NCBI GenBank assembly: GCA_005883305.1
Contig: VBAC01000001.1
Location: 1,612,001-1,676,000, forward strand
Reading direction: 5' to 3'
DNA from: Alphaproteobacteria bacterium
Lineage (GTDB): Bacteria > Pseudomonadota > Alphaproteobacteria > Sphingomonadales > Sphingomonadaceae
DNA: 64,000 nt
How positions within the stretch are numbered: the first letter of the stretch is position 1; each line of letters starts with the position of its first letter. Made by a program: the position numbers and the translations under genes. Positions 51,593 to 60,104 of this stretch are shown here, in pieces. Below the pieces are notes generated by a model. The model was not told where the DNA came from. It saw only the letters and a program-made list of their open reading frames with translations, and made no database searches.

Positions 51593-54106
51593 CTAGCGCC
51601 GCCCTTGGTGGCGGATATTGCCCGGGCGACCGCGGCGTCCCTGCTGCCTTTTGCCGCCCCGCTCTTCGCGCGGCTTCGGCGCCCGGCCGGCGCCGCGCGG
51701 GGCGTCGGGAAGCTCGAAGCGCAACGCCCCGCTCACCGGATCGGCCTCGGCGAGTCGAAGAGTCAGGCGCTGGCCCAGCGCATAGGTCTCGCCGCTCTCG
51801 TCGCCGGCCAGGGTCTGGCTTGCCTCGTCGTAGCGGAAATATTCGCGGCCGAGCGTCGCCGCCGGCACCAGGCCATCGCCGCCCAGCTCCTCGACCGTCG
51901 CGAAGAAGCCGAACGGCTGAACGCCCGTGATCCGGCATTTGACCAGCGCGCCGACCTGCTCGGAAAGGTAAGCGGCGACGTAGCGGTCCATCGTCTCGCG
52001 CTCGGCCACCATCGCCCGGCGCTCGAGGTTGGAGATGAGCTCGCCGATCACGTCCATCGACGTCGCCTCCTCGTCGGTCAGCCCCCCTTCTCCGAGCCGG
52101 TAGGCGCGGACGAGGGCGCGGTGGACGACGAGGTCGGCATAGCGCCGGATCGGCGAGGTGAAATGGGCGTAGGAGCCGAGCGCGAGCCCGAAATGGCCGT
52201 GATTGTGCGGGCCGTAATAGGCCTGCGTCTGGGTGCGCAGGATCTGCTCCATGATCTGGGGAAGGATGGGGGATTCCTGGTCCTCCCCGGAACGGGGAGG
52301 GGGACCGCTCGCGGAGCGGGTGGTGGCGGGGCCGGTGCGCCGGCTCGCTTCGCTCGCGACCCCTCCACCAGCTGCGCTGGTTCCCCTCCCCGTTCCGGGG
52401 AGGATTTTTGCCTCTCGAACCCGCTCGATGATGTGGTTGAACGTCGCCGGCCGCACGACCTGGCCGAGCGCGAACTCGATGCCGAAGGTCTTGAGGTAGT
52501 CGCGCAGGGCAACCAGCTTCTCGCGGCTCGGCGGCTCGTGGACGCGGTACATGACGCCGGCCTTCTTCGCCTCCAGCGCCTTGGCCGCGGCGACGTTGGC
52601 GGCGATCATGTAATCCTCGATCAATTTGTGCGCATCGAGCCGCTCGCGCGGAGCGACCGAGAGGATCCGCCCCTTCTCGTCGAGCGTCACCCGGCGCTCG
52701 GGCAGGTCGAGCTCGAGCGGGGCGCGCTTGACCCGCGCCGCGTAGAGCGCCCGCCAGCAATCCCAGAGCGGGCGCAGCTGGTCGAGGATCGTACCCTCGA
52801 TCTCGGGCATCGAGCACGGCGAGGAGGAGACTTCGACCGGCTCGTCCGAGTCGATCGCCGCCTGCGCGTCCTCATAGGCGATGTTGGCCGCGATTCGCAC
52901 CCGCGCCCGGCTGAACCGCCAGCTCTTGAGCGCGCCCGCCTTGGTCACCTGAAGATGGCAGACGAGCGCCGCCCGGTCCTCGCCTTGTTTCAGCGAGCAG
53001 ACCTCGGCGGAAAGAATCTCGGGCAGCATCGGCACCACCCGGTCCGGGAAGTAGACGCTGTTGCCGCGCTTCCTCGCCTCCTTGTCGAGCGCCGAGCCGG
53101 GGCGGACGTAGAAGCTGACGTCGGCGATGGCGACGATCGCCTTCCAGCCGCCGGCATTGGCGGGATCGTCGTCGCTCGCCGCCCAGACCGCGTCGTCATG
53201 GTCGCGCGCGTCGGCCGGATCGATCGCGACGATCGGAATGTGGGTCAGGTCCTCACGCAAATCCTCCCCGGAACGGGGAGGGGGACCGCCGAAGGCGGTG
53301 GTGGGGTCGGAGGCGGTCGGCCCCTCCACCAGCCTGCGGCTGGTCCCCCTCCCCGTTCCGGGGAGGATTGGGAGTTTCGCCACCCGCTCAGCTTCATCGG
53401 TGACGGCGTCGGGAAACTCGTGCGGGATGCCGTGCTTGTGGATCGCGATCAGGCTGAAGCTGCGCGGTGCGAACGGGTCGCCGAGGATCGTGTCGACCCG
53501 TGCCGCCAGCCGCGGCGGCCGCCCGACCTTCTCGGCCAGCACCAGATCGCCGACCTCAGCCTCTCCCAGGTCGGATATCGGAAGCTCGCGCCGCTCCTTC
53601 TTCTCGACCGGCCGCAGCCAATGCCCCTCCCCCTCCTTGTGAACGACTCCGAGCACCAGCTCGCTGCCCTTCAGCAGCTTCTTCATCGGATGCGCGATCC
53701 AGCCGTCGCGCCCTTCTTCGTTGCGCGCGAGAATGCGGTCGCCGACGCCGAGCGCCGCGGCCCCGCGCCCCTTGCGCTCCATGACGCGCAGCCGCGGCGG
53801 CGGCCCGTCCGCCTCCCAGCGCTCGGGCACCGCGAAGGCGCGCCCCGAATCGTCGATGTCGGCGACTCGAAGCACGGTGACCTTCGGCACCCCACCCATC
53901 TTGTGGAAGGCGCGGCCCGGCCCGGCGTCGATCAGCCCCTCGTCGCCCATGTCGCGAAGCAATGCCTTGAGCGCGATCTTCTCATTGCCCTTGAGCCCGA
54001 ACGCCCGCGCGATCTCGCGCTTGCCCGCCGGGTCTCCGGAGGAGGCGATGAACTCCAGAATCTGCTGGCGGCTGGGAAGGCCGGCCTGTCTCGGTTTGCG
54101 TGGCAT
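51593..54106 (-). CDS. rnr: Ribonuclease R with two repeat-derived insertions
   Basis: An 837-residue 3'-to-5' exoribonuclease. It has an N-terminal winged helix (LPSRQQILEFIASSGDPAGKR), cold-shock domains, the RNB catalytic core (VAIDPADARDHDDAVWA with the metal-binding Asp residues, and NSVYFPDRVVPMLPEI), a C-terminal S1 domain (GALVKCRITGVQPFGFFATV) and a basic Gly/Arg tail. Two stretches are foreign: about residues 246-282, just before the catalytic domain, and about 566-608, within the RNB domain before the segment HNHGHFGLALGSYAHFTSPIRR. Both come from family C repeats and keep the frame. The active-site residues I can check are intact. Confidence 0.94.
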   Translation of the reverse strand: MPRKPRQAGLPSRQQILEFIASSGDPAGKREIARAFGLKGNEKIALKALLRDMGDEGLIDAGPGRAFHKMGGVPKVTVLRVADIDDSGRAFAVPERWEADGPPPRLRVMERKGRGAAALGVGDRILARNEEGRDGWIAHPMKKLLKGSELVLGVVHKEGEGHWLRPVEKKERRELPISDLGEAEVGDLVLAEKVGRPPRLAARVDTILGDPFAPRSFSLIAIHKHGIPHEFPDAVTDEAERVAKLPILPGTGRGTSRRLVEGPTASDPTTAFGGPPPRSGEDLREDLTHIPIVAIDPADARDHDDAVWAASDDDPANAGGWKAIVAIADVSFYVRPGSALDKEARKRGNSVYFPDRVVPMLPEILSAEVCSLKQGEDRAALVCHLQVTKAGALKSWRFSRARVRIAANIAYEDAQAAIDSDEPVEVSSSPCSMPEIEGTILDQLRPLWDCWRALYAARVKRAPLELDLPERRVTLDEKGRILSVAPRERLDAHKLIEDYMIAANVAAAKALEAKKAGVMYRVHEPPSREKLVALRDYLKTFGIEFALGQVVRPATFNHIIERVREAKILPGTGRGTSAAGGGVASEASRRTGPATTRSASGPPPRSGEDQESPILPQIMEQILRTQTQAYYGPHNHGHFGLALGSYAHFTSPIRRYADLVVHRALVRAYRLGEGGLTDEEATSMDVIGELISNLERRAMVAERETMDRYVAAYLSEQVGALVKCRITGVQPFGFFATVEELGGDGLVPAATLGREYFRYDEASQTLAGDESGETYALGQRLTLRLAEADPVSGALRFELPDAPRGAGRAPKPREERGGKRQQGRRGRPGNIRHQGRR
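52281..52407. repeat. Repeat family C, copy 6, in-frame inside rnr
   Basis: Both hairpin arms are present, with an inner CCGCTCGCGGAGCGG hairpin. In the rnr frame it enters as [15 protein letters not shown] and leaves as GPPPRSGED. It sits in the RNB domain region, before LPQIMEQILRTQTQAYYG. Confidence 0.92.
53260..53369. repeat. Repeat family C, copy 7, in-frame inside rnr
   Basis: Both hairpin arms, with inner CCGCCGAAGGCGG and CCAGCCTGCGGCTGG hairpins. In the rnr frame it enters as [17 protein letters not shown] and leaves as [10 protein letters not shown], just before REDLTHIPIVAID, the start of the RNB core. Confidence 0.92.
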
Positions 54107-54113
54107 CTCAATC

Positions 54114-54196
54114 CGTCATTGCGAGGAGTGTAGCGACGAAGCAATCCAGGAATGCGGAGGTTCCGCCTGGATTGCCGCGCTTCGCTCGCAATGACG
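54114..54196. repeat. Repeat family A, copy 2
   Basis: CGTCATTGCGAGGAGTGTAGCGACG on the left, CGCTTCGCTCGCAATGACG on the right. It lies between the rnr start (54106) and the stop of the M28 peptidase gene (54199), so the rnr promoter or leader must include it. Confidence 0.9.
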
Positions 54197-54198
54197 GC

Positions 54199-55629
54199 CT
54201 ACGGATTCTGCGCCGGCGGCGGGTTCGTCCAGGGCCTGAACGCCCCGCCCGGCACCGCCGAGGCGACCGGACTCTCCGATCCGTCCGCCGCCACCGAGGA
54301 GACGCCGAACACCCAATCGTCGACGCGCACGCCGGGCAGGGTGGCCCGTCGGGCAGTGGAGTTGTCGAGCACCCTCAGGCAATCATCGTCGGGGCAATTG
54401 TAGGCGGCGACATAGCGGCGGCTATGCTCCCAATGACGAGCATCCGTTCGCCGCCAACGAACGACATATGTGTTCGCTTCGGCAACCGGCTCCCAGATGA
54501 TCGTCGTATCGGTCGACACTGCCCCTTCCACTCTTGGCTCGGGCGGCATCGGCGCCCGCGCCAGCGCCGCCAGCGCGGCGACGTTAAGTTGAGTCACCTT
54601 CCGCAGATAGGGGAAATCCATGTGATCGATCGTGTCGCCGTAGACGATTCCGTTCTCCGTCCGCAGATCCTGGTGCTGCCAGTTGTAATTCTCGATCGCC
54701 ACCGAGAAGCGGATGGCGGGGAAGCCGAGGCGTTGGAACGGGATATGGTCGCCGCCGCGGCCGAAGCGGTCGGTGCGCCAGATCTGACGCACGTCGAGGC
54801 CGAGCGCGAGATCGTCCGCCAGCGTGGAGACGAATCGCGACAGGTTGCGCGAGGGCGCGTCGTTCTCGCCGCCGAGGCTGCGCTGGGCGGCGATCAGCTC
54901 GCTCGTCGCGTCGGCGCGCACCCCCTCCGAAATCACCCGGACGTGCGAATCGTCGCAGACGCCGTCCGACGAGCAGCTGTTGCCGATGATGTCGTTGTTG
55001 AGCTCGGCCTCGACCCGCCAGTGATGATCCTTGGCATATTGGGCGAGGATCGTGCTGCCGTTCAGCCCCTGCTCCTCGCCCGAGACGACGCCGTAGACGA
55101 TCGTCGCCGGGAAGCGGTAGCGCGAGAGGATCCGGGCCGCCTCGATCACCGCCGCGGTGCCCGATCCGTCGTCGTTGGCGCCGGGCGCATCGGAGGTCGC
55201 GTTGAGCGGGTCCGTGACTCGGCTGTCGATATGGCCGGTGATGACGATCACGCGGTCGGGATCGGTCGTTCCGCGCTGGATCGCGACCACGTCCTCGACC
55301 AGCGTCGGCGTCGGGATTCGCCGGTTGGTCACCGTGTCCGACGGCCGGACGATCTCGAGGCAGCCGCCGCAGGCGCGCGAGAAGCCGCGGAATTGCGCCT
55401 CCGTCCAGTTCAGCGCAGCGCCGATGCCGCGCATGGGATTGTCGCGCACCGACAAAGTGTGGCGCGTGCCGAAGGCCACCAGCCGCTCGACCGTCGCATG
55501 CATATTGTCTTGCGACACCTGGTCGGCGAGCGCGCGCAGAGTCGGCGGCGCGGCGGGCGGGGCGGAATGACGGGATTGGGACAGCGCGGGCGCGGCCGCG
55601 AGCGCGGCGAGGATGAGCAGCTTCTTCAT
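54199..55629 (-). CDS. M28 family zinc aminopeptidase, exported
   Basis: A 476-residue protein with a signal peptide (MKKLLILAALAAAPALSQS). VIVITGHIDSRV carries the first zinc His and GANDDGSGTAAVIEAARI the bridging Asp; SGEEQGLNGS has the catalytic Glu. GRGGDHIPFQRLGFPAIRFSV supplies the last His. A C-terminal beta-rich domain (about residues 360-476) follows the peptidase. It releases amino acids from peptides outside the cytoplasm. It lies upstream of rnr on the same strand, and its stop abuts repeat A. Confidence 0.9.
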   Translation of the reverse strand: MKKLLILAALAAAPALSQSRHSAPPAAPPTLRALADQVSQDNMHATVERLVAFGTRHTLSVRDNPMRGIGAALNWTEAQFRGFSRACGGCLEIVRPSDTVTNRRIPTPTLVEDVVAIQRGTTDPDRVIVITGHIDSRVTDPLNATSDAPGANDDGSGTAAVIEAARILSRYRFPATIVYGVVSGEEQGLNGSTILAQYAKDHHWRVEAELNNDIIGNSCSSDGVCDDSHVRVISEGVRADATSELIAAQRSLGGENDAPSRNLSRFVSTLADDLALGLDVRQIWRTDRFGRGGDHIPFQRLGFPAIRFSVAIENYNWQHQDLRTENGIVYGDTIDHMDFPYLRKVTQLNVAALAALARAPMPPEPRVEGAVSTDTTIIWEPVAEANTYVVRWRRTDARHWEHSRRYVAAYNCPDDDCLRVLDNSTARRATLPGVRVDDWVFGVSSVAADGSESPVASAVPGGAFRPWTNPPPAQNP

Positions 55630-55769
55630 GGCGCTTCGGATGAACCCGTTCGCGCCCGAAAGGCAAGGGGGACCACTTTGATCGAAAGCAAGGCCGACCT
55701 TCGTCGAACGCGAGATGCGCCTTCCGGCGAGGCCGGCCATTCCTCCCTGCAGTCTTAAAGGGGTGTCCC

Positions 55770-56657
55770 GTGATCCGTAACGTCCTCGCCGCGATCGTCC
55801 TGCTCGTCTTCGCCGGACCGCTCCACGCGCAGAGCGCCAGGGCCAATGTCGAGGCTCTGCTCGCCGCGGACCGCGCCTTCTCCGCGGCCGCTGCCCACGC
55901 GCCGAGCATCCCAGACGCCTTCGCGGCGATGTTCGACGAACAAGTGGTGGTGCCCATCCCCGGCCGCGGCCATCTGATCGGCCGCGACGCCGTGATGGAG
56001 GCCTATCGCGCCAGCACGTCGTTCCGCGAGGGCACGATCTCCTGGGCTCCGATACGGGGCGGCATCTCCGCCGACGGCACGCAGGGCTTCACGCTCGGCT
56101 ATCTCAACGTCAGCGCCGGCCCTCCCGAACGCCGCAACCGCAAATATCTCGCTTACTGGATTCGGCGTCCGCAAGGCTGGCGGATCGTCGCCTACCGCCT
56201 GCTTCCGCGCGCACCCGGCGAGGTCTCGACCGACCTGCTCGAACCCTCGCTCCCCGGTTTCACGGCCGCGCCGTCCACCAACGCCGCCCACATCGCGTCG
56301 CTCCGGGCTAGCCTGTCGGCCGCCGAGCAAGCCTTCTCCGACCGCGCCCAGCAGGTCGGCCTGCGCGCCGCCTTCCTCGAGTTCGGCCGCGCCGATGCGG
56401 TCAACATGTCGGATGGCCCGGGCTTCGCCGTCGGCCTCGCCGCCGTCACGGCCCATTTCCCTGAAAACGCGACGACCAGCCCGCTGCGCTGGAGCACCGA
56501 GCGAAGCTTCGTCGCCTCCTCGGGCGACCTCGGAGTCTCGATCGGAACGATCCACGCCAACGGCCCGGTGCCGGAAGGCCAGGGCGCGGATTTCCCCTTT
56601 TTCACCGTGTGGCGGAGGGACAGGCCCGGCGCGCCGTGGCGGTACATCGCCGAATGA
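55770..56657 (+). CDS. Exported protein with two NTF2-like domains
   Basis: The start is a GTG preceded by AAAGGGG. The 295-residue product has a signal peptide (MIRNVLAAIVLLVFAGPLHAQ). Two tandem SnoaL/NTF2-like units follow: residues about 24-150, with VEALLAADRAFSAAAAHAP and RRPQGWRIVAYRLLPR, and about 165-295, with LSAAEQAFSDRAQQVGLRAAFLEFG and APWRYIAE. No catalytic residues are obvious. Its stop touches repeat C copy 8. Confidence 0.78.
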   Translation: MIRNVLAAIVLLVFAGPLHAQSARANVEALLAADRAFSAAAAHAPSIPDAFAAMFDEQVVVPIPGRGHLIGRDAVMEAYRASTSFREGTISWAPIRGGISADGTQGFTLGYLNVSAGPPERRNRKYLAYWIRRPQGWRIVAYRLLPRAPGEVSTDLLEPSLPGFTAAPSTNAAHIASLRASLSAAEQAFSDRAQQVGLRAAFLEFGRADAVNMSDGPGFAVGLAAVTAHFPENATTSPLRWSTERSFVASSGDLGVSIGTIHANGPVPEGQGADFPFFTVWRRDRPGAPWRYIAE

Positions 56658-56767
56658 AAATCCTCCCCGGAACGGGGAGGGGGACCTGCCGGAGGCGGGT
56701 GGGGGGTCGGAGGCTGTCGGCCCCACCACCATGCTTCGCATGGTCCCCCTCCCCGTTCCGGGGAGGA
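56658..56767. repeat. Repeat family C, copy 8
   Basis: Both arms with CCTGCCGGAGGCGGG and ACCATGCTTCGCATGGT inner hairpins. It occupies every base between the stop codons of two convergent genes (56657 and 56768). Confidence 0.92.
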
Positions 56768-57775
56768 CTAAGCCGCGACCACCTCCTGCTCGATCGCTCC
56801 GAAGATCGAGTGGCCCTCGCCGTCCTCCATCCAGATCCGCACCCTGTCGCCTACCTTGAGAAAGGGCGTCGCCGCCGCGCCGTCGAGGATCGTCTCGACT
56901 GTGCGCAGTTCGGCGAGGCAGGAATAGCCGCTCCCGCCGCGGTCGACCGGCTTGCCTGGGCCGCCATCCACGCCCTTGTTGGATACCGTGCCGGAGCCAA
57001 GGATCGTGCCCGCGCCCAGATTGCGGGTCCTGGCGAGGTGGGCGACTAGGGTGCCGAAATCGAAGGTCATGTCCTGCCCCGCATCGGCCCGGCCGAAGGG
57101 CTGGCCGTTGAGATCGACGCTGAGCACGCCGCGCAGCTTGCCGTCCGCCCAGGCCTCGCCCAGCTCGTCGGGCGTCACGAACACCGGCGACAGGGCGGAG
57201 GCAGGCTTGGACTGGAGGAAGCCGAAGCCTTTGGCCAGCTCGGCCGGAATCAGGTTGCGCAGGGAGACGTCGTTCACCAGCCCGACCAGCTTGATATGCT
57301 CCAGCGCCTCGTCGCGCGACACGCCCCGCGGCACGTCGTCGGTCACCACCACGATCTCCGCCTCGAGGTCGCAGCCCCAGGCCTCGTCGGCGAGCGGGAT
57401 CGGGTCGCGCGGACCCAACATTTCGTCGGATGCGCCCTGATACATGAGCGGGTCGGTCCAGAAGCTCTCGGGCATCTCGGCGCCGCGCGCCTTCCGCACC
57501 AGCTCGACATGGTTCACGTAAGCCGATCCGTCGGCCCACTGGTAAGCGCGCGGCAGCGGCGCGTCGGCGGCCCGCTCGTGGAAGCGGTCGCGCGGGATGA
57601 CCCCATGTTCGAGGTCGGTGGCGAGCAGCTGCAGCTGCGGCGCGATCCGCTCCCAGTCGTCGAGCGCGGCCTGAAGCGTGGGGGCGAGGTGGCCGGCCTC
57701 CGCGCACCAGGCGAGATCGCGGCTGGCGACGACGAGCCGCCCGTCGCGGCCGGATTTCAGGGAACCGAGTTTCAT
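56768..57775 (-). CDS. Fumarylacetoacetate hydrolase family protein
   Basis: A 335-residue FAH-family protein. WTDPLMYQGASDEMLGP and WGCDLEAEIVVVTDD hold the metal-binding Glu residues; LVGLVNDVSLRNLIPAEL and KPASALSPVFVTPDELG are typical of the bacterial two-domain form. It hydrolyses a C-C bond in a beta-diketone acid such as fumarylacetoacetate, but no tyrosine-degradation partners are beside it. The ATG at 57775 lies 9 bases from repeat A copy 3. Confidence 0.88.
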   Translation of the reverse strand: MKLGSLKSGRDGRLVVASRDLAWCAEAGHLAPTLQAALDDWERIAPQLQLLATDLEHGVIPRDRFHERAADAPLPRAYQWADGSAYVNHVELVRKARGAEMPESFWTDPLMYQGASDEMLGPRDPIPLADEAWGCDLEAEIVVVTDDVPRGVSRDEALEHIKLVGLVNDVSLRNLIPAELAKGFGFLQSKPASALSPVFVTPDELGEAWADGKLRGVLSVDLNGQPFGRADAGQDMTFDFGTLVAHLARTRNLGAGTILGSGTVSNKGVDGGPGKPVDRGGSGYSCLAELRTVETILDGAAATPFLKVGDRVRIWMEDGEGHSIFGAIEQEVVAA

Positions 57776-57783
57776 TGCTTCTC

Positions 57784-57867
57784 CGTCATTGCGAGAAGCG
57801 AAGCGACGAAGCAATCCAGAACCGCCGTCGCGCCGCACTGGATTGCTTCGCTGCGCTCGCAATGACG
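57784..57867. repeat. Repeat family A, copy 3
   Basis: CGTCATTGCGAGAAGCGAAGCGACG and CTGCGCTCGCAATGACG arms. It is in the divergent gap between the FAH gene and mmsA, directly upstream of the FAH start. Confidence 0.9.
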
Positions 57868-57940
57868 ACAGCAACTGGCATTTCCGCTTGGCCTTGGCTA
57901 GGGCCGCAGCCGATCAAACCATCCGAGTCACGAGGAAATC

Positions 57941-59437
57941 ATGCGTAATATCGATCATTTCGTCGCGGGCGGCGCCTATGCGTCGGGCGAGCGGCACGGC
58001 GACGTCTTCGATCCCAACAATGGCGGCGTTCAGGCCCAGGTGCGCCTCGGCACTGCGGCCGATCTCGCAAAGGCGGTCGCCGCCGCGCGCGAGGCCTTCC
58101 CCGGCTGGGCCGCGACCAACCCGCAGCGCCGCGCCCGGGTGATGTTCAACTTCAAGGCGCTGGTCGAAGCCAATATGGACGACCTCGCCCTGATGCTCTC
58201 CAGCGAGCACGGCAAGGTGATCGCCGACGCGCGCGGCGACGTGCAGCGCGGCCTCGAAGTGATCGAATATGCCTGCGGCATCCCCCACGCGCTGAAGGGC
58301 GAGTACACGCAGGGCGCGGGCCCGGGCATCGACGTCTATTCGATGCGCCAGCCGCTCGGCATCGTCGCCGGCATCACCCCGTTCAACTTCCCGGCGATGA
58401 TCCCGATGTGGATGTTCGGCGTCGCCATCGCCTGCGGCAACGCCTTCATCCTCAAGCCCTCCGAGCGCGACCCTTCCGTCCCGGTCCGCCTCGCCGAGCT
58501 GATGAAGGAAGCCGGCCTTCCCGACGGAATCCTCCAGGTCGTCCACGGCGACAAGGAGATGGTCGACGCGATCCTCGATCACCAGGACATCCACGCGATC
58601 AGCTTCGTCGGCTCGTCCGACATCGCCCAGTACATTTACGGCCGCGGCACCGCGAACGGGAAGCGCGTCCAGGCCTTCGGGGGCGCCAAGAACCACGGCA
58701 TCGTCATGCCCGACGCCGACCTCGACATGGTGGTCAACGACCTCGCCGGCGCCGCCTTCGGAAGCGCCGGCGAACGCTGCATGGCCCTTCCGGTCGTCGT
58801 CCCCGTCGGCGACAAGACCGCCGACGCGCTGCGCGAGAAGCTGATCCCCGCCATTCGCGCCCTGCGTGTCGGCATCTCCACCGACGCCGAGGCCCATTAC
58901 GGCCCGGTCGTCACCGCCGCGCACAAGGCGAAGATCGAAAGCTACATCCAGATGTGCGCCGACGAGGGCGGCGAGCTGGTGATCGACGGTCGCGGCTTCA
59001 GCCTCCAGGGCCATGAGGAGGGCTTCTTCATCGGCCCGACCTTCTTCGATCATGTGAAACCGAGCTTCCGCTCCTACAAGGAGGAGATTTTCGGCCCCGT
59101 CCTCCAGATGGTCCGCGCCGACAGCTTCGAGGAGGCGGTGCGCCTTCCGAGCGAGCACGAATATGGCAACGGCGTCGCCATCTTCACCCGCAACGGCCAC
59201 GCCGCGCGCGAATTCGCCGCGCGGGTCAACGTCGGCATGGTCGGGATCAACGTGCCGATCCCGGTCCCGGTCGCCTACCACACGTTCGGCGGCTGGAAGC
59301 GCTCGGGCTTCGGCGACATCGACCAGCACGGCCCCGAGGGCGTGCGCTTCTGGACCAAGAACAAGAAGGTCACCCAGCGCTGGCCGGACGGCTCGGCGAC
59401 GGGCGAAAATGCCTTCGTCATCCCGACGATGGGTTGA
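57941..59437 (+). CDS. mmsA: Methylmalonate-semialdehyde dehydrogenase (CoA-acylating)
   Basis: A 498-residue aldehyde dehydrogenase. GIVAGITPFNFPAMIPMWMF is the family N-terminal signature, and FGSAGERCMALPVVV has the catalytic Cys280; the lack of the usual catalytic Glu and the CoA-binding GGAKNHGIVMPDAD stretch mark the CoA-acylating class. It turns methylmalonate semialdehyde into propionyl-CoA in valine breakdown. It leads an operon with GST, isobutyryl-CoA dehydrogenase, phaC and the hydrolase gene. Confidence 0.95.
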   Translation: MRNIDHFVAGGAYASGERHGDVFDPNNGGVQAQVRLGTAADLAKAVAAAREAFPGWAATNPQRRARVMFNFKALVEANMDDLALMLSSEHGKVIADARGDVQRGLEVIEYACGIPHALKGEYTQGAGPGIDVYSMRQPLGIVAGITPFNFPAMIPMWMFGVAIACGNAFILKPSERDPSVPVRLAELMKEAGLPDGILQVVHGDKEMVDAILDHQDIHAISFVGSSDIAQYIYGRGTANGKRVQAFGGAKNHGIVMPDADLDMVVNDLAGAAFGSAGERCMALPVVVPVGDKTADALREKLIPAIRALRVGISTDAEAHYGPVVTAAHKAKIESYIQMCADEGGELVIDGRGFSLQGHEEGFFIGPTFFDHVKPSFRSYKEEIFGPVLQMVRADSFEEAVRLPSEHEYGNGVAIFTRNGHAAREFAARVNVGMVGINVPIPVPVAYHTFGGWKRSGFGDIDQHGPEGVRFWTKNKKVTQRWPDGSATGENAFVIPTMG

Positions 59438-59443
59438 GCCGGG

Positions 59444-60049
59444 ATGAAGCTCTACCTCGCCCCGGGAGCCTGCTCGCAGGCGCCGCACATCGCGCTCCTG
59501 GAAACCGGATTGCCGTTCGAGGCGGTGAAGGTCGATCTGAAGACCAAGCGGCTGGAGACGGGCGAGGATTACACCGCGATCAATCCCAAGGGCGCGGTGC
59601 CGGCGCTCGCGCTGGACGACGGCACGCTGCTCACCGAGAACGCTGTCGTCCTCCAATATATCGCGGATCGGACGCCGGAAGCGCGCCTGATCCCGCCGGT
59701 CGGCACGCTGGCGCGCTACCGCGCGCTCGAATGGCTGAACTATATCGCGACCGAGCTGCACAAGGGCTTCGCGCCGCTCTTCCACCCGACCGGCGAACCG
59801 CGCGCCCACGTCATCGAGCAGCTCTCGGCGAAATTCGATTATGTGAACGCGCGGCTCGGCGACGGCCCCTATCTGGCCGGCGCGGACCTCAGCGTCGCCG
59901 ATCTGTACCTGTTCGTGATCCTCGGCTGGACCCGAATCTTCCACATCGATCTCGCCCGCTGGCCGGCCCTCGCCGCCTTCCGGGCGCGCCTGCTGGAGCG
60001 CGAATCAGTGCGAGAGGCCCTGCACGCCGAGGGCTTCGCGCCGAAGTGA
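59444..60049 (+). CDS. Glutathione S-transferase
   Basis: A 201-residue beta-class GST. It begins MKLYLAPGACSQAPHIALLE with the Cys/Ser active-site region typical of beta GSTs; AINPKGAVPALALDDGTLLTENAVVLQYI is the glutathione-binding domain, and LSVADLYLFVILGW is in the C-terminal domain. It starts 6 bases after mmsA, so it is in the same operon, although a role in valine catabolism is not known. Confidence 0.92.
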   Translation: MKLYLAPGACSQAPHIALLETGLPFEAVKVDLKTKRLETGEDYTAINPKGAVPALALDDGTLLTENAVVLQYIADRTPEARLIPPVGTLARYRALEWLNYIATELHKGFAPLFHPTGEPRAHVIEQLSAKFDYVNARLGDGPYLAGADLSVADLYLFVILGWTRIFHIDLARWPALAAFRARLLERESVREALHAEGFAPK

Positions 60050-60104
60050 CAGAGGCGCTGCGATTCAGGTTCAGCCTGACGAATCTCCGCGCTATGGGGC
60101 CAGC

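Noticed and set aside
51605-54133. An 842-codon open frame on the plus strand
   Set aside because: It is antisense to rnr, whose domains are clear. It stays open because GC-rich codons leave few stops.
57914-59944. A 676-codon open frame on the minus strand
   Set aside because: It is antisense to mmsA and the GST gene and has no recognisable domain.
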